A stretch of DNA of 56,429 nt from Flavobacteriales bacterium (lineage in GTDB: Bacteria > Bacteroidota > Bacteroidia > Flavobacteriales_F > PHOS-HE28): the NCBI GenBank assembly GCA_019912395.1, contig JAIOIH010000078.1:1-56429 (forward strand), read 5' to 3'. This document shows positions 34,918 to 42,910 of this stretch, piece after piece. The position numbers and the translations under genes are program-made. The notes under the pieces are model-generated. The model saw nothing but the letters and a program-made list of their open reading frames with translations. It searched no databases and was not told the DNA's origin. The number at the start of each line of letters is the position of its first letter. Within the stretch, counting starts at the first letter, position 1.

Positions 34918-36870
34918 CTAGCCCACCACCACCCTGCCCGTTTGCTTGGCAAAGGACTTTTTTGCTTCCTGCAGGGCAACCAGCATGCGCAGGACCAGCT
35001 CCACGTCCGCCTCCTCGCTGAGCGTCTTCAATTCCTCCTGCTTCTCCACGAGCATCCGGTCCACGCGGCGCTCCTTCAGGATGTTCACCGCCAGCTCTAC
35101 CGCGTGCAGCAATTGGTCCTGTTCGTGAGTGACGTGGATCTTGTGCCTGGTCTCCCAATTGGGGCTGAGCGTGTACCGCTCGGTGAGCAGGTCGATGCTG
35201 AGGCTGCGCCACTCCTCCTTGTCGCTGCCGATGTAACGGGAAGGGCCCACCTCCTCGCCCATTTTATGCGCGAAACTGTAATCGCGGTAGATGGCTTGAA
35301 AGAGGGGCTCGTCGAACATGATGTCGTCCATGGCCAGGGACTGGAACATGAACTCCGCAATGGAAAGTTCCTCCTCCGATGCGGTCCCGTCCTGTTCCTG
35401 CATCGGCACGATAACGCGCTTGTGCCCGTAGCGGATCAGCATCCGCAGCAGGTCGCGTTCCTGGGGGGTGGTGCCCAGGTTCTGCACGGTGGGCTGGGGT
35501 GCGGCGATGGCCGGGTCCACCAGCTCCTCCACGGGCGGAGCATCACCGCCCAAGCGCTTGCGATAGCCGCGCCGCAGCACCTTGTTCATTTCGCTCACCA
35601 GGGCCTGTTCAGCCACGTCGAGCATACGGGCGCACTCCTTCACATAGAGCGAGCGAAGCACATGGTCCGGCACCAGTGCGATGCTCGCCACCAGCTCGTG
35701 GATGGCAGCCGCCTTGCGCACGGGATCCTCCCCCGCCTCCTTCACCAGAAGGTCCGCCTTGAAGACCAGGAAATCCTTCGCCGCTTCGCTGATGAAGGAC
35801 TGGATCTCACTGCTGGAATGCTTGCGTGCGAAGCTGTCCGGATCGTCGCCTTCGGTGAAGACCACCACCTTCACGCTGAGTCCTTCCGAGATGATGAGAT
35901 CGATGCCGCGCAAGGAAGCCTTGATGCCCGCCGGGTCGCCGTCGTAGAGAATGGTAACGGCCGGTGCGTAGCGCTTGATCATGCGCACCTGGTCCACCGT
36001 AAGGCTGGTGCCGCTGCTGGCCACCACGTTGGTGATGCCGGCTTGGTGCAGGCTGATCACGTCGGTGTAGCCCTCCACCAGCAGGCAGTTCTGCTGCTCC
36101 ACGATCGCCTTCTTCGCCAAGGAGATGCCGTAGAGCGAGCGGCTCTTCACATAGAGGGTGCTCTCCGGACTGTTGAAATACTTCGGGAGTTTCTTGTCGC
36201 TCTTCAAGGTCCGCGCTCCGAATGCGATGGGCTGACCGGTAAGGCCATGGATGGGGAAGGTGACGCGGCCTTGGAAGAAATCCCACGGGGTTCCATTGTC
36301 GCGCCTTTTGATCCAGCCGGCCTTCTCCAGCAGGTCGGGCGTGAAGCCATGTGCGAGGGCGGCCGTGGCGAAGGCATCGCCGCGCTCGGGCACGTAGCCC
36401 AACTGGAATTCCCGGATGGTATCCTCGCGAAAGCCGCGCTCGATGAAGTAGGCCAGCCCGATCTGCTTGCCCTCCTCGGTGTTCCAAAGCTGGTCCACGC
36501 TCCAGTTCAGCGCCCATTGCTGCACCACGCCGAGGCTTTCCCGCTCGCTCTGCTCCTTCTGCTGTTCCTCCGAACGCTCCTCCTCGACCAGCTCGATCTG
36601 GTAGCGTTTGGCCAGCCATCGGATGGACTCCACGAAGGATAGATGCTCCTGCTTCTGGAGAAAGGTGATCGCATCGCCGCTCTCTCCGCAACCGAAGCAC
36701 TTGTAGATGCCCAACTGGGGGCTCACATTGAACGAAGGCGTCTTCTCATTGTGGAAAGGGCAGAGGCCGAGGTACCGTGGACCCTTGCGCTTGAGGTCCA
36801 GGAATTCGCCCAGCACCTCCTCGATGCGTACCGCATCCTTTACTTGCTGAACGGACTGTGGAGTGATCAC
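34918..36870 (-). CDS. dnaG: DNA primase
   Basis: A 650-aa bacterial primase making RNA primers at the replication fork. The CHC2 zinc finger is complete: Cys37, His40 (CPFHNEKTPSFNVSPQ), Cys58 and Cys61 (YKCFGCGESGDAITF). The core has 'EFQLGYVPERGDAF', 'GRVTFPIHGLTGQPIAFGAR' and the Toprim motifs 'LLVEGYTDVISLHQAGITNV', 'ASSGTSLT' and 'ILYDGDPAGIKASLRGIDLI'. The C-terminal helicase-binding part runs from about residue 450 and is charged, as in Bacteroidota. The minus-strand box TAAATTCG lies 34 nt upstream. Confidence 0.96.
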   Translation of the reverse strand: MITPQSVQQVKDAVRIEEVLGEFLDLKRKGPRYLGLCPFHNEKTPSFNVSPQLGIYKCFGCGESGDAITFLQKQEHLSFVESIRWLAKRYQIELVEEERSEEQQKEQSERESLGVVQQWALNWSVDQLWNTEEGKQIGLAYFIERGFREDTIREFQLGYVPERGDAFATAALAHGFTPDLLEKAGWIKRRDNGTPWDFFQGRVTFPIHGLTGQPIAFGARTLKSDKKLPKYFNSPESTLYVKSRSLYGISLAKKAIVEQQNCLLVEGYTDVISLHQAGITNVVASSGTSLTVDQVRMIKRYAPAVTILYDGDPAGIKASLRGIDLIISEGLSVKVVVFTEGDDPDSFARKHSSSEIQSFISEAAKDFLVFKADLLVKEAGEDPVRKAAAIHELVASIALVPDHVLRSLYVKECARMLDVAEQALVSEMNKVLRRGYRKRLGGDAPPVEELVDPAIAAPQPTVQNLGTTPQERDLLRMLIRYGHKRVIVPMQEQDGTASEEELSIAEFMFQSLAMDDIMFDEPLFQAIYRDYSFAHKMGEEVGPSRYIGSDKEEWRSLSIDLLTERYTLSPNWETRHKIHVTHEQDQLLHAVELAVNILKERRVDRMLVEKQEELKTLSEEADVELVLRMLVALQEAKKSFAKQTGRVVVG

Positions 36871-36904
36871 GGCGGCGGGGGATGTTCCGAGGAATTTCGG
36901 ACCG

Positions 36905-36912
36905 CGAATTTA
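36905..36912 (-). promoter_or_regulatory. -7 box for dnaG
   Basis: TAAATTCG on the minus strand, fitting TAnnTTYG, 34 nt before the dnaG ATG and just after the stop of the MORN lipoprotein gene. Confidence 0.45.
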
Positions 36913-36916
36913 CCAT

Positions 36917-37369
36917 TCACGACCCGCCTTCCCCGGGATCGTTGATAACTGCACCCGCAGTGTCGTAGACTACGGTGCGCTCGAGGTTTCCCTGCTCGTC
37001 ATGGAACCTCCACTCCCCTACCTGCTTATCGTTGCGGTGCTGGCCGGAGTAGAGCAGCGCTCCATTTTCGCGGAATACGGTGGACAACCCTTCGAGCTTG
37101 CCCTCACGGTATTCGTTCCGGCTTCTTACCCGCCCGTCCGGGAAGTAGCTGGTCCACACGCCATGGCGCAGGCCGTTCTTCTTATTGCCCTCCATCTGCA
37201 CGCTGCCGTCGGGGGCGAGAATGCGCTCCGGACCGTTCACCACCTCGGTGTGCTCGCGGGGCGCCATGGCCGGCAGTGAGGGCGGCGGGCCCGAAGGTGC
37301 CGGGGCGTTCCCCCCGCAGGAGAGAAGTGCCGACGCGGAAAGCAGGATCCAGTAGTTGCGTGCGCGCAT
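36917..37369 (-). CDS. MORN-repeat lipoprotein (YwqK-like)
   Basis: A 150-aa lipoprotein: leader 'MRARNYWILLSASALLSCGG', lipobox LLSC (Cys18). After a Pro-rich linker come at least three MORN-variant repeats: 'MEGNKKNGLRHGVWTSYFPD', 'RSRNEYREGKLEGLSTVFRE' and 'LYSGQHRNDKQVGEWRFHDE', the pattern of the 'antitoxin YwqK' family. Despite that name the Bacteroidota members are mostly uncharacterised envelope lipoproteins. ATG at 37369 is chosen; a GTG at 37378 would overlap the polyprenyl synthetase stop by 4 nt. Either way the two genes are tightly linked and likely co-transcribed. Confidence 0.83.
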   Translation of the reverse strand: MRARNYWILLSASALLSCGGNAPAPSGPPPSLPAMAPREHTEVVNGPERILAPDGSVQMEGNKKNGLRHGVWTSYFPDGRVRSRNEYREGKLEGLSTVFRENGALLYSGQHRNDKQVGEWRFHDEQGNLERTVVYDTAGAVINDPGEGGS

Positions 37370-37374
37370 GCTGA

Positions 37375-38385
37375 TCACTTGTTGCGTTCCACGGTCATTT
37401 CCAACAGGCCCTCCAAGGAGAGGCGTGCATCGGTCAGGGGCAATTGGTGCAGGATCCGGAGTGCCAGGTCGCGCTGCTCGTACATCTTCCGCCGGGCATG
37501 ATCGATACCTCCCGTCTCCACCACCTTCGCCACCAATCGCGCCACTGCCTTGTTGTCGGAGCTTTGGTGCTTTACGGTGCGCACCATCCAGCGCCGGTCC
37601 CCGGCGTCCACTTGTTGCAGTGCATGGATCAAGGGCAGGGTGAGCTTTCCCTCCTTGATGTCGATGCCGGTGGGTTTACCCACGTCCTGGCCCGCCCCGT
37701 AATCGAACAGGTCGTCCTTGATCTGGAAGGCGGTTCCGGCGTGCTCCCCGAAGCGGTGCATCAGCGCGACCTCCTCCGCGTTGGCTCCTCCGGCATGGGC
37801 ACCGCTGGCGCAGCAGGCGGCGATCAGGCTGGCGGTCTTTTTACGGATGATGTCAAAGTAGACATCCTCCTTGAAGTTGAGGCCACGCGCCTTTTCCAAC
37901 TGGAGCAGCTCGCCCTCGCTCATCTCGCGGACGGCGGTGCTCACCAAGCGCAGCAGCTCGAACTGCTCCTGCTCCACGGCAAGCAACAGCCCCTTGCTCA
38001 GCAGATAGTCGCCCACGAGAACGGCGATCTTGTTCTTCCACAGGGCGTTGATGCTGAAGAATCCCCGGCGCATGTTGCTGTCGTCCACCACGTCATCATG
38101 CACGAGGGTTGCCGTATGCAGCAGCTCGATCAGGGAGGCAGCGGTGTAGCCGGCCTCGTTCACCGGCCCGAACTGCCTCGCGCTGAGCAGGGTGAACAAG
38201 GGGCGCATCTGCTTGCCCTTGCGTTGCACGATGTAGTGCATCACCCGGTCCAGCAGGGCCACTTTGCTCCGCATGGCCTCCCGGAAGCGCCGCTCGAAGA
38301 GGTCCATCTCCGCCGTCACGGGTCTTCGGATCTCCGCCACGGAGAGCGGGACCGGGGCAGGGCGGGCGATGGTCGGGGAACCCAT
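37375..38385 (-). CDS. Polyprenyl diphosphate synthase (long-chain isoprenoid)
   Basis: A 336-aa trans-isoprenyl diphosphate synthase. First Asp-rich motif 'TATLVHDDVVDDSNMRRGF' (DDxxD), second 'AFQIKDDLFDYGAGQDVGKP' (DDxxD), and substrate region 'GKQMRPLFTLLSARQFG'. The size suits an octaprenyl/solanesyl-type enzyme making the side chain of menaquinone. ATG at 38385 begins 'MGSPTIARP' and agrees with family length; an upstream extension is open but has no family match. The -7-like CATCTTTG on the minus strand ends exactly 4 nt before this ATG. It diverges from the barrel gene at 38488. Confidence 0.93.
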   Translation of the reverse strand: MGSPTIARPAPVPLSVAEIRRPVTAEMDLFERRFREAMRSKVALLDRVMHYIVQRKGKQMRPLFTLLSARQFGPVNEAGYTAASLIELLHTATLVHDDVVDDSNMRRGFFSINALWKNKIAVLVGDYLLSKGLLLAVEQEQFELLRLVSTAVREMSEGELLQLEKARGLNFKEDVYFDIIRKKTASLIAACCASGAHAGGANAEEVALMHRFGEHAGTAFQIKDDLFDYGAGQDVGKPTGIDIKEGKLTLPLIHALQQVDAGDRRWMVRTVKHQSSDNKAVARLVAKVVETGGIDHARRKMYEQRDLALRILHQLPLTDARLSLEGLLEMTVERNK

Positions 38386-38487
38386 GGCGCAAAGATGGGC
38401 AGCCCGGCGCGAAGGGGCGCCGGGAATTATCACCCCTATGGGCCATCCCCTCGTCCAAGAGACACTGCCGTCCCGTACATTCGGCAC

Positions 38488-39204
38488 ATGGTGAGAATGG
38501 TACTTCCGATCATGCTGGCGCTGGCCGTGGCCTTTCCAAGTGGAAGTGCCTTGGCCCAAGCCAATGGCAAAAGCACCAAGGTGGTGTTGTACAAGGACAG
38601 GCTGGCCGCGCAGTGGGATACGGTGAACTGCGTGAAGAACGTACTGAAGTTCAACCCGCTTCTCTTTTTCCGCGGCGAGGTCCCCATCTACTACGAGCAC
38701 GCCCTTTCGCACCGCATCAGTGCGGAATTGGCCGTTGGGATCACCACCCGCAACTATCTCGGCGGTGAATTCACCGGGGACGAACCGGATGATTTCAGCG
38801 CCGGCACCAAGCTCATCCCCAAAATTTCAGCGCATGTCGGCTTCCGCTTGTACCTCATTGACGATATCGAACCTCAAGGCACCTACGTCCAAGGCGAGTT
38901 CGCCTACTTGAACCACAGCAAGGACATTGCCATGAAGGACAGCACCGGACGGGTGACCGACCAGACACTTCGGGACCAGAGCATCTACAACGACATCCGC
39001 GTCTATTTCGGCTATCAGCGCTTGTCCAGCACCAGCAACTGGCTCTTCGATGCCTACTGCGGAGCGGCATTCCGCAATCGATCGATCACCCAGGTGGATG
39101 AACGGCTGGACCTGGTGGAGCGTACCTGGAGCTACACAGTGGTGGAATCGCACGACAACGTGCCCGCCTTTTTCCTCGGGGTGAAGATCGGGTATGGCTT
39201 TTGA
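38488..39204 (+). CDS. Outer-membrane protein (DUF3575-like barrel)
   Basis: A 238-aa protein with signal peptide (MVRMVLPIMLALAVAFPSGS ... ALAQ). Body: 'DTVNCVKNVLKFNPLLFFRG', 'EVPIYYEHALSHRISAELAV', 'AHVGFRLYLIDDIEPQGTYV' and 'DIRVYFGYQRLSSTSNWLFD', ending 'VPAFFLGVKIGYGF'. The 'K-x-N-x-L ... GE-x-P-x-YYE-x-x-L' start is typical of the DUF3575 outer-membrane barrels. Role unknown. TACATTCG ends 4 nt before the ATG. The plus-strand frame is open far upstream, antisense to the polyprenyl synthetase gene, but the signal peptide fixes the start. Confidence 0.82.
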   Translation: MVRMVLPIMLALAVAFPSGSALAQANGKSTKVVLYKDRLAAQWDTVNCVKNVLKFNPLLFFRGEVPIYYEHALSHRISAELAVGITTRNYLGGEFTGDEPDDFSAGTKLIPKISAHVGFRLYLIDDIEPQGTYVQGEFAYLNHSKDIAMKDSTGRVTDQTLRDQSIYNDIRVYFGYQRLSSTSNWLFDAYCGAAFRNRSITQVDERLDLVERTWSYTVVESHDNVPAFFLGVKIGYGF

Positions 39205-39232
39205 GATGGGGGTGCGAAGGAGATAAGGAATA

Positions 39233-39258
39233 GACGCAGAGGCGCGGAGGCGCGGAGA
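39233..39258. repeat. Short tandem GCGGAGGC tract
   Basis: GACGCAGAGGCGCGGAGGCG then CGGAGA: about three imperfect 8-9-nt units between the barrel gene and rlmN. A related ACGGAGGCACGGAGGC tract is read on the minus strand at 42885-42900, after queA. Such simple repeats occur between genes in many unrelated bacteria. Confidence 0.45.
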
Positions 39259-39373
39259 AATGGGAATGCGATAACTGACAACAGCGCCACCGTGGCGATG
39301 GGAAATACATTGGGCCCATGTCCCACGACGTATGGATCCACGGATCAGCGATCGGCCATTCGAGATCTGGAAT

Positions 39374-40459
39374 TCACTTCACCGGCTTCATCACCCTTTC
39401 CCCTTCCTTCACGGCGGGTTCGTTCTTGTTGGCGAGCTGTCCGCAGGCGGCATCAATGTCGCGCCCTCGGCTTCTGCGAATGCGCGCGGTGATGCCCTTG
39501 CTCTCCAGGTAGTTCTGGAACTTCAGGGCCTGCTCGATCGGTGTGCGCTGGAAACGCCCGTCATCAATGGCGTTGTACTCGATCAGGTTCACTTTAGCGT
39601 CCACCTTGCTGCATAGGCGCACCAGGTCGCGGGCATCTTCCAGCGAGTCGTTGTAGTCGCGGAAAAGGATGTACTCGAAGGTGACGTCCTTGCGCGATAG
39701 CGCGGTGTAGTGGCGCAGCGCCGACATCAGCTCCTGCAGGTTGTTCGTGTCGTTGATGGGCATCAGGCTGCTCCGCTTCTCGTCGGTGGCGGCGTGCAGG
39801 GAAAGGGCGAGGTTGAACTTGGCCCCGTCATCGCCCAGCTGGCGGATCTGCTTCGCGATGCCCGCCGTGCTCACCGTGATGCGGCGATAGCTCATGCCCA
39901 GGCCGTCCTCCGCATTGATGCGCTCGGCGCTGCGGAGCGTATTGCCGTAGTTCAGCAAAGGCTCGCCCATGCCCATGTACACGATGTTGGTGAGCGGCCG
40001 CTGGAGGTGTTCCTCGGCCAGGGCGGCGATCTGCACCACTTGGTCCACGATCTCGCCCGCGCTCAAGTTCCTTACCCGCTTCAGCTTTCCGGTGGCGCAA
40101 AAATCACAGGCCAAGCTGCAGCCGATCTGTGAGCTCACACAGGCGGTGATGCGCTTTTCCGTGGGGATCAACACGCCCTCCACCACATGGCCGTCCCACG
40201 TACGGAACGCGCATTTGATCGTGCCGTCGGTGCTCTGCTGCTGCTCCGCGATCACCAGTGGACGCAGCACCGCGCGTTCGGCCAATTTCGCCCGAAGGTC
40301 CTTCGAGAGATTGCTCATCGCCTCGATGGACGGCGCATGTGTCTTCCACAACCATTCCCACACCTGTGCGGCGCGGTAGGGCTTCTCCCCCAGCTCGGCA
40401 ACAAGTGCGCTCACTTCTGCCTTGGAGAGTTCGCGGAGATCGATGGGGCTGGCGTTCAT
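39374..40459 (-). CDS. rlmN: 23S rRNA (adenine2503-C2)/tRNA(adenine37-C2) methyltransferase RlmN
   Basis: A 361-aa radical-SAM methylase acting on A2503 of 23S rRNA and A37 of some tRNAs. Motifs: N-terminal 'EKPYRAAQVWEWLWKTHAPS', the 4Fe-4S cluster Cys114, Cys118 and Cys121 (GCSLACDFCATG), 'NIVYMGMGEPLLNYGNTLRS', 'ITVSTAGIAKQIRQLGDDGA', 'LALSLHAATDEKRSSLMPIN' and the C-terminal methyl-carrying Cys in 'DIDAACGQL'. ATG at 40459 follows GACCTTTG at exactly 4 nt, which supports this start over the codon 11 residues upstream. Confidence 0.96.
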   Translation of the reverse strand: MNASPIDLRELSKAEVSALVAELGEKPYRAAQVWEWLWKTHAPSIEAMSNLSKDLRAKLAERAVLRPLVIAEQQQSTDGTIKCAFRTWDGHVVEGVLIPTEKRITACVSSQIGCSLACDFCATGKLKRVRNLSAGEIVDQVVQIAALAEEHLQRPLTNIVYMGMGEPLLNYGNTLRSAERINAEDGLGMSYRRITVSTAGIAKQIRQLGDDGAKFNLALSLHAATDEKRSSLMPINDTNNLQELMSALRHYTALSRKDVTFEYILFRDYNDSLEDARDLVRLCSKVDAKVNLIEYNAIDDGRFQRTPIEQALKFQNYLESKGITARIRRSRGRDIDAACGQLANKNEPAVKEGERVMKPVK

Positions 40460-40573
40460 GGTGCAAAGGTCGTTGCCACGCATCTTACACACGTACTACA
40501 TCTCACACAGGGTCATGCCAAGAAATACCTCCGGCGATCAGGGGACCCCACGCATGATCGCCCACTTTCCATA

Positions 40574-40600
40574 CGCAGGGTCCCGAGGCGGAGACCTGAG
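40574..40600. repeat. Partial REP-like unit
   Basis: CGCAGGGTCCCGAGGCGG then AGACCTG: the core shared with the two 40-nt palindromes at 53809 and 55856, but the outer stem is degenerate. It lies in the 295-nt gap between rlmN and the AI-2E-type permease, in which I see no gene. Confidence 0.45.
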
Positions 40601-40754
40601 TGAGGGTTGATTCATCCTCTCCCGTTCGGGAACGGGAACGGAGATTCCCCGCTGGACCTCCGTTCACTGCCCGATGCCGTATTGGGCGGAGCGGAAATTC
40701 ACGACCTTGCGATCATCAAGCCCCCGCGATGAACCGAATCGGATCCGTTTCGAG

Positions 40755-41807
40755 ATGAATGACCTAGGCACTACCAACAGGCTCCTGCTCGTCATCGTCG
40801 TTCCCTTGATCTTCTATCTGCTGAAGGAGCTTTCCTTCATTTTCGTACCGCTTTTCTTCTCCATGTTCATCGCCCTTCTTTTTCTTCCGCTGATGAGGTG
40901 GTTCAAGAAGAAGAAGGTGCCAAACGCACTTAGTGTTATTGCCGTCATTGGCATCATCGCCGCCACCTTCCATCTAGGTGGTCGCTTGATCAAGATCTCC
41001 ACGAGCGAGCTCCTCTCGGTCGACAACACGTTTGTAGCCCTGGCCGAATCCAAGCTACTTGGCTTGGTGGTGTCGCTGGAATCGTTCCTGGGCATTGAGC
41101 GCATCGCTGGAGTGAGGGTGATCGATCACTACCTCAAGGAGTTCAATGTCTTCAACAACCTGGGCCCCACGGTTGAGATGGTCGGCAACACACTGACCAT
41201 GACCCTGATGACGGCCTTCTTCGTACTGCTTCTTCTGGCAGGATCCATCAACCTCCAGGACGTGATACAGACCGTGTTCTTTCGCCGGAAATACGCTTCG
41301 GTAAAGGTGTTCAGGAGAATAGAGAAGGACATTATCAAGTTCATCCGGGTCAAATTCATCATTAGCTTTTTCACCGGTGTCGGTTTCACGCTGGCCTGCC
41401 TGTTCTTCGATGTGAGCTTCCCTGTTTTCTGGGGGCTCTTCGCTTTCCTGATCAACTTCGTGCAGATGGTCGGCTCGATCGTTTCGGTCATTCTATTGAG
41501 CCTTTTTGCCATGGTGGAACTCGATACATCGGGTACGCTGCTCGCCTTTATCCTTGTGATCATTGGCGTACAGGTGCTCATGGGCTCCATACTGGAACCG
41601 ATCTTCCTGGGCAAAACGTTCTCCATCAACGTGATCACCGTGCTGGTGATGCTCATGCTTTGGGGATACATCTGGGGCGTGCCCGGCCTGATCATGGCCA
41701 TACCCATCACGGTATTCGTCAAGATCATCATGGAGCAATTTCCCGGAACCAAGGTCATCGCCCGATTGATGTCGGGCACAACGGCGGGAGCTGTGAATGC
41801 GCGGTAG
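40755..41807 (+). CDS. AI-2E family transporter (PerM-like permease)
   Basis: A 350-aa membrane protein of the AI-2E/UPF0118 family, about eight TM segments. It starts 'MNDLGTTNRLLLVIVVPLIF'. Landmarks are 'LSFIFVPLFFSMFIALLFLP', the long soluble loop from about 85 to 160, 'FFRRKYASVKVFRRIEKDII', 'FWGLFAFLINFVQMVGSIVS' and 'MGSILEPIFLGKTFSINVIT', followed by 'GYIWGVPGLIMAIPITVFVK'. Family members export small molecules or act as Na+(Li+)/H+ antiporters; AI-2 export is proven for few. ATG at 40755 is chosen because codons upstream add a non-homologous leader. Composition is slightly more AT-rich than the neighbours. Confidence 0.9.
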   Translation: MNDLGTTNRLLLVIVVPLIFYLLKELSFIFVPLFFSMFIALLFLPLMRWFKKKKVPNALSVIAVIGIIAATFHLGGRLIKISTSELLSVDNTFVALAESKLLGLVVSLESFLGIERIAGVRVIDHYLKEFNVFNNLGPTVEMVGNTLTMTLMTAFFVLLLLAGSINLQDVIQTVFFRRKYASVKVFRRIEKDIIKFIRVKFIISFFTGVGFTLACLFFDVSFPVFWGLFAFLINFVQMVGSIVSVILLSLFAMVELDTSGTLLAFILVIIGVQVLMGSILEPIFLGKTFSINVITVLVMLMLWGYIWGVPGLIMAIPITVFVKIIMEQFPGTKVIARLMSGTTAGAVNAR

Positions 41808-41816
41808 GGCCGGTAG

Positions 41817-42105
41817 GACTTCGTTCAACTTGATGTGCCGGTCCAGGGCTTTTGCACCGACTTCGGGCACGACACGCTCTGGGACGGCAGGACCCGCCGG
41901 TTACTGAACATCATCAACACGTACAACCGCTCGGTCCTACCAACGATATGGGCCCCTCACTACCCGCTTTCCGCGTGGCCCGCGAACTGGACCGGATCAA
42001 GCCCGTACGGCCCTTGCCGGGGATGATCCGCGCGGACAACGATCGACCATCCCCAATCCACACGAACAAACCTCAAAAACCTGTGCAGTGAATGGAGCGT
42101 ACCTC
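41817..42105 (+). pseudogene. Frameshifted IS3-family transposase (orfB) remnant
   Basis: Two plus-strand frames together match the DDE core of IS3 orfB. The first, from 41835, reads 'FGHDTLWDGRTRRLLNIINT' then 'YNRSVL', normally the start of the catalytic domain. After a +1/-1 shift near 41945 the second reads 'SLPAFRVARELDRIKPVRPL' and 'PGMIRADN', the position of the second catalytic Asp (usually R-x-DNGPEF). After another shift 'NLKNLCSEW' follows. Both ends, the final Glu and orfA are missing. No terminal repeats seen. This 357-nt gap between the permease and ispD contains no intact gene. Confidence 0.75.
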
Positions 42106-42164
42106 CGAGTTCGCCGAGATCGATGGGGCCGCCGTTCAGGTGATGGAAGTCCCGTACTGAGGAT

Positions 42165-42833
42165 TCAATCCCGATCAAGAAAGACCTCCGCCACCCGCAG
42201 GTCCAAGGGCGTGGTCAGCTTGATGTTCCGCTCTTCCCCCTCCACCAGATGCACGGTAGTTCCGGTGCGTTCCACCAGCGTGGCCTCATCGGTGAAGGCC
42301 GGGTCGTAGGGCCGCTCGAAGGCCTTCCGCAACAGCGGCACACGAAAACACTGCGGGGTTTGCACCAAGCGCAAGCGTGCGCGGTCCACCGCACGGGAAC
42401 CGTCCCCGATCACCTCTCGCACCGAAGAACTTACCGGCACCACGGGGATGGCGGCCCCATGTGCTTCGGCAGCGGCAAGGCAACGGGCGATCAGCTCCAC
42501 GCTCACCAGCGGCCGCACACCATCGTGGACTGCTACCAGCCCCTCGTGCTTGACCTCCTTCAATCCTTCCCGGACGGAATGGAAGCGCTCTTCACCTCCG
42601 CACACAACGCTGTGCTCCAGCGTGAAGCCATGCCCGATGCAGAGCATCCGCCAACTGTCCAACTGGTCCTCCGGCAGCACAACAATGAGCTGCATGTCCG
42701 GGTCCGCCTGGTAAAAGGCTTCGATGGTACGGCACAGTACAGGCTTGCCCTTGAGCAGAAGGAATTGCTTGGGCACTGAAGCCCCCATGCGCTTGCCGCT
42801 GCCGCCCGCGACGATGATGGTTGAACGTTTCAT
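42165..42833 (-). CDS. ispD: 2-C-methyl-D-erythritol 4-phosphate cytidylyltransferase
   Basis: A 222-aa nucleotidyltransferase of the MEP isoprenoid pathway, making CDP-methylerythritol from MEP and CTP. Motifs: 'IIVAGGSGKRMGASVPKQFL' (CTP-binding loop with the Arg/Lys pair), 'GGEERFHSVREGL', 'VAVHDGVRPLVSVELIARCL', 'IPVVPVSSSVREV' and 'LRLVQTPQCFRVPLLRKAFE', ending 'EERNIKLTTPLDLRVAEVFL'. Length is normal. It lies 77 nt after queA on the same strand; a hairpin between them may separate transcripts. Confidence 0.95.
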   Translation of the reverse strand: MKRSTIIVAGGSGKRMGASVPKQFLLLKGKPVLCRTIEAFYQADPDMQLIVVLPEDQLDSWRMLCIGHGFTLEHSVVCGGEERFHSVREGLKEVKHEGLVAVHDGVRPLVSVELIARCLAAAEAHGAAIPVVPVSSSVREVIGDGSRAVDRARLRLVQTPQCFRVPLLRKAFERPYDPAFTDEATLVERTGTTVHLVEGEERNIKLTTPLDLRVAEVFLDRD

Positions 42834-42862
42834 TGAGACGACGACAAAGGTGTAAAGAAGAA

Positions 42863-42885
42863 GCCGCAAGGAATTTCCCTGCGGC
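42863..42885 (-). terminator. Probable terminator after queA
   Basis: On the minus strand GCCGCAGGG, loop AAAT, then TCCTTGCGGC (one mismatch/GU) followed by TTCTTCTTT. It sits 25 nt after the queA stop and before ispD. Confidence 0.6.
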
Positions 42886-42910
42886 CTCCGTGCCTCCGTG
42901 TTTTTTCCAC

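Noticed and set aside
34730-34918. 62-residue minus-strand frame between dnaG and the cation-efflux gene (GTG start overlapping the dnaG stop)
   Set aside because: It bridges the two genes with suggestive overlaps, but the sequence shows no domain or family and the GTG start is weak. Could be real; conservation would decide.
34942-36642. 566-residue plus-strand open frame antisense to dnaG
   Set aside because: Antisense to complete primase motifs; no recognisable domain.
37444-38487. Long plus-strand open frame antisense to the polyprenyl synthetase, continuous with the barrel gene
   Set aside because: Its translation has no family match, while the opposite strand encodes a full polyprenyl synthetase; only the part from 38488 has a signal peptide.
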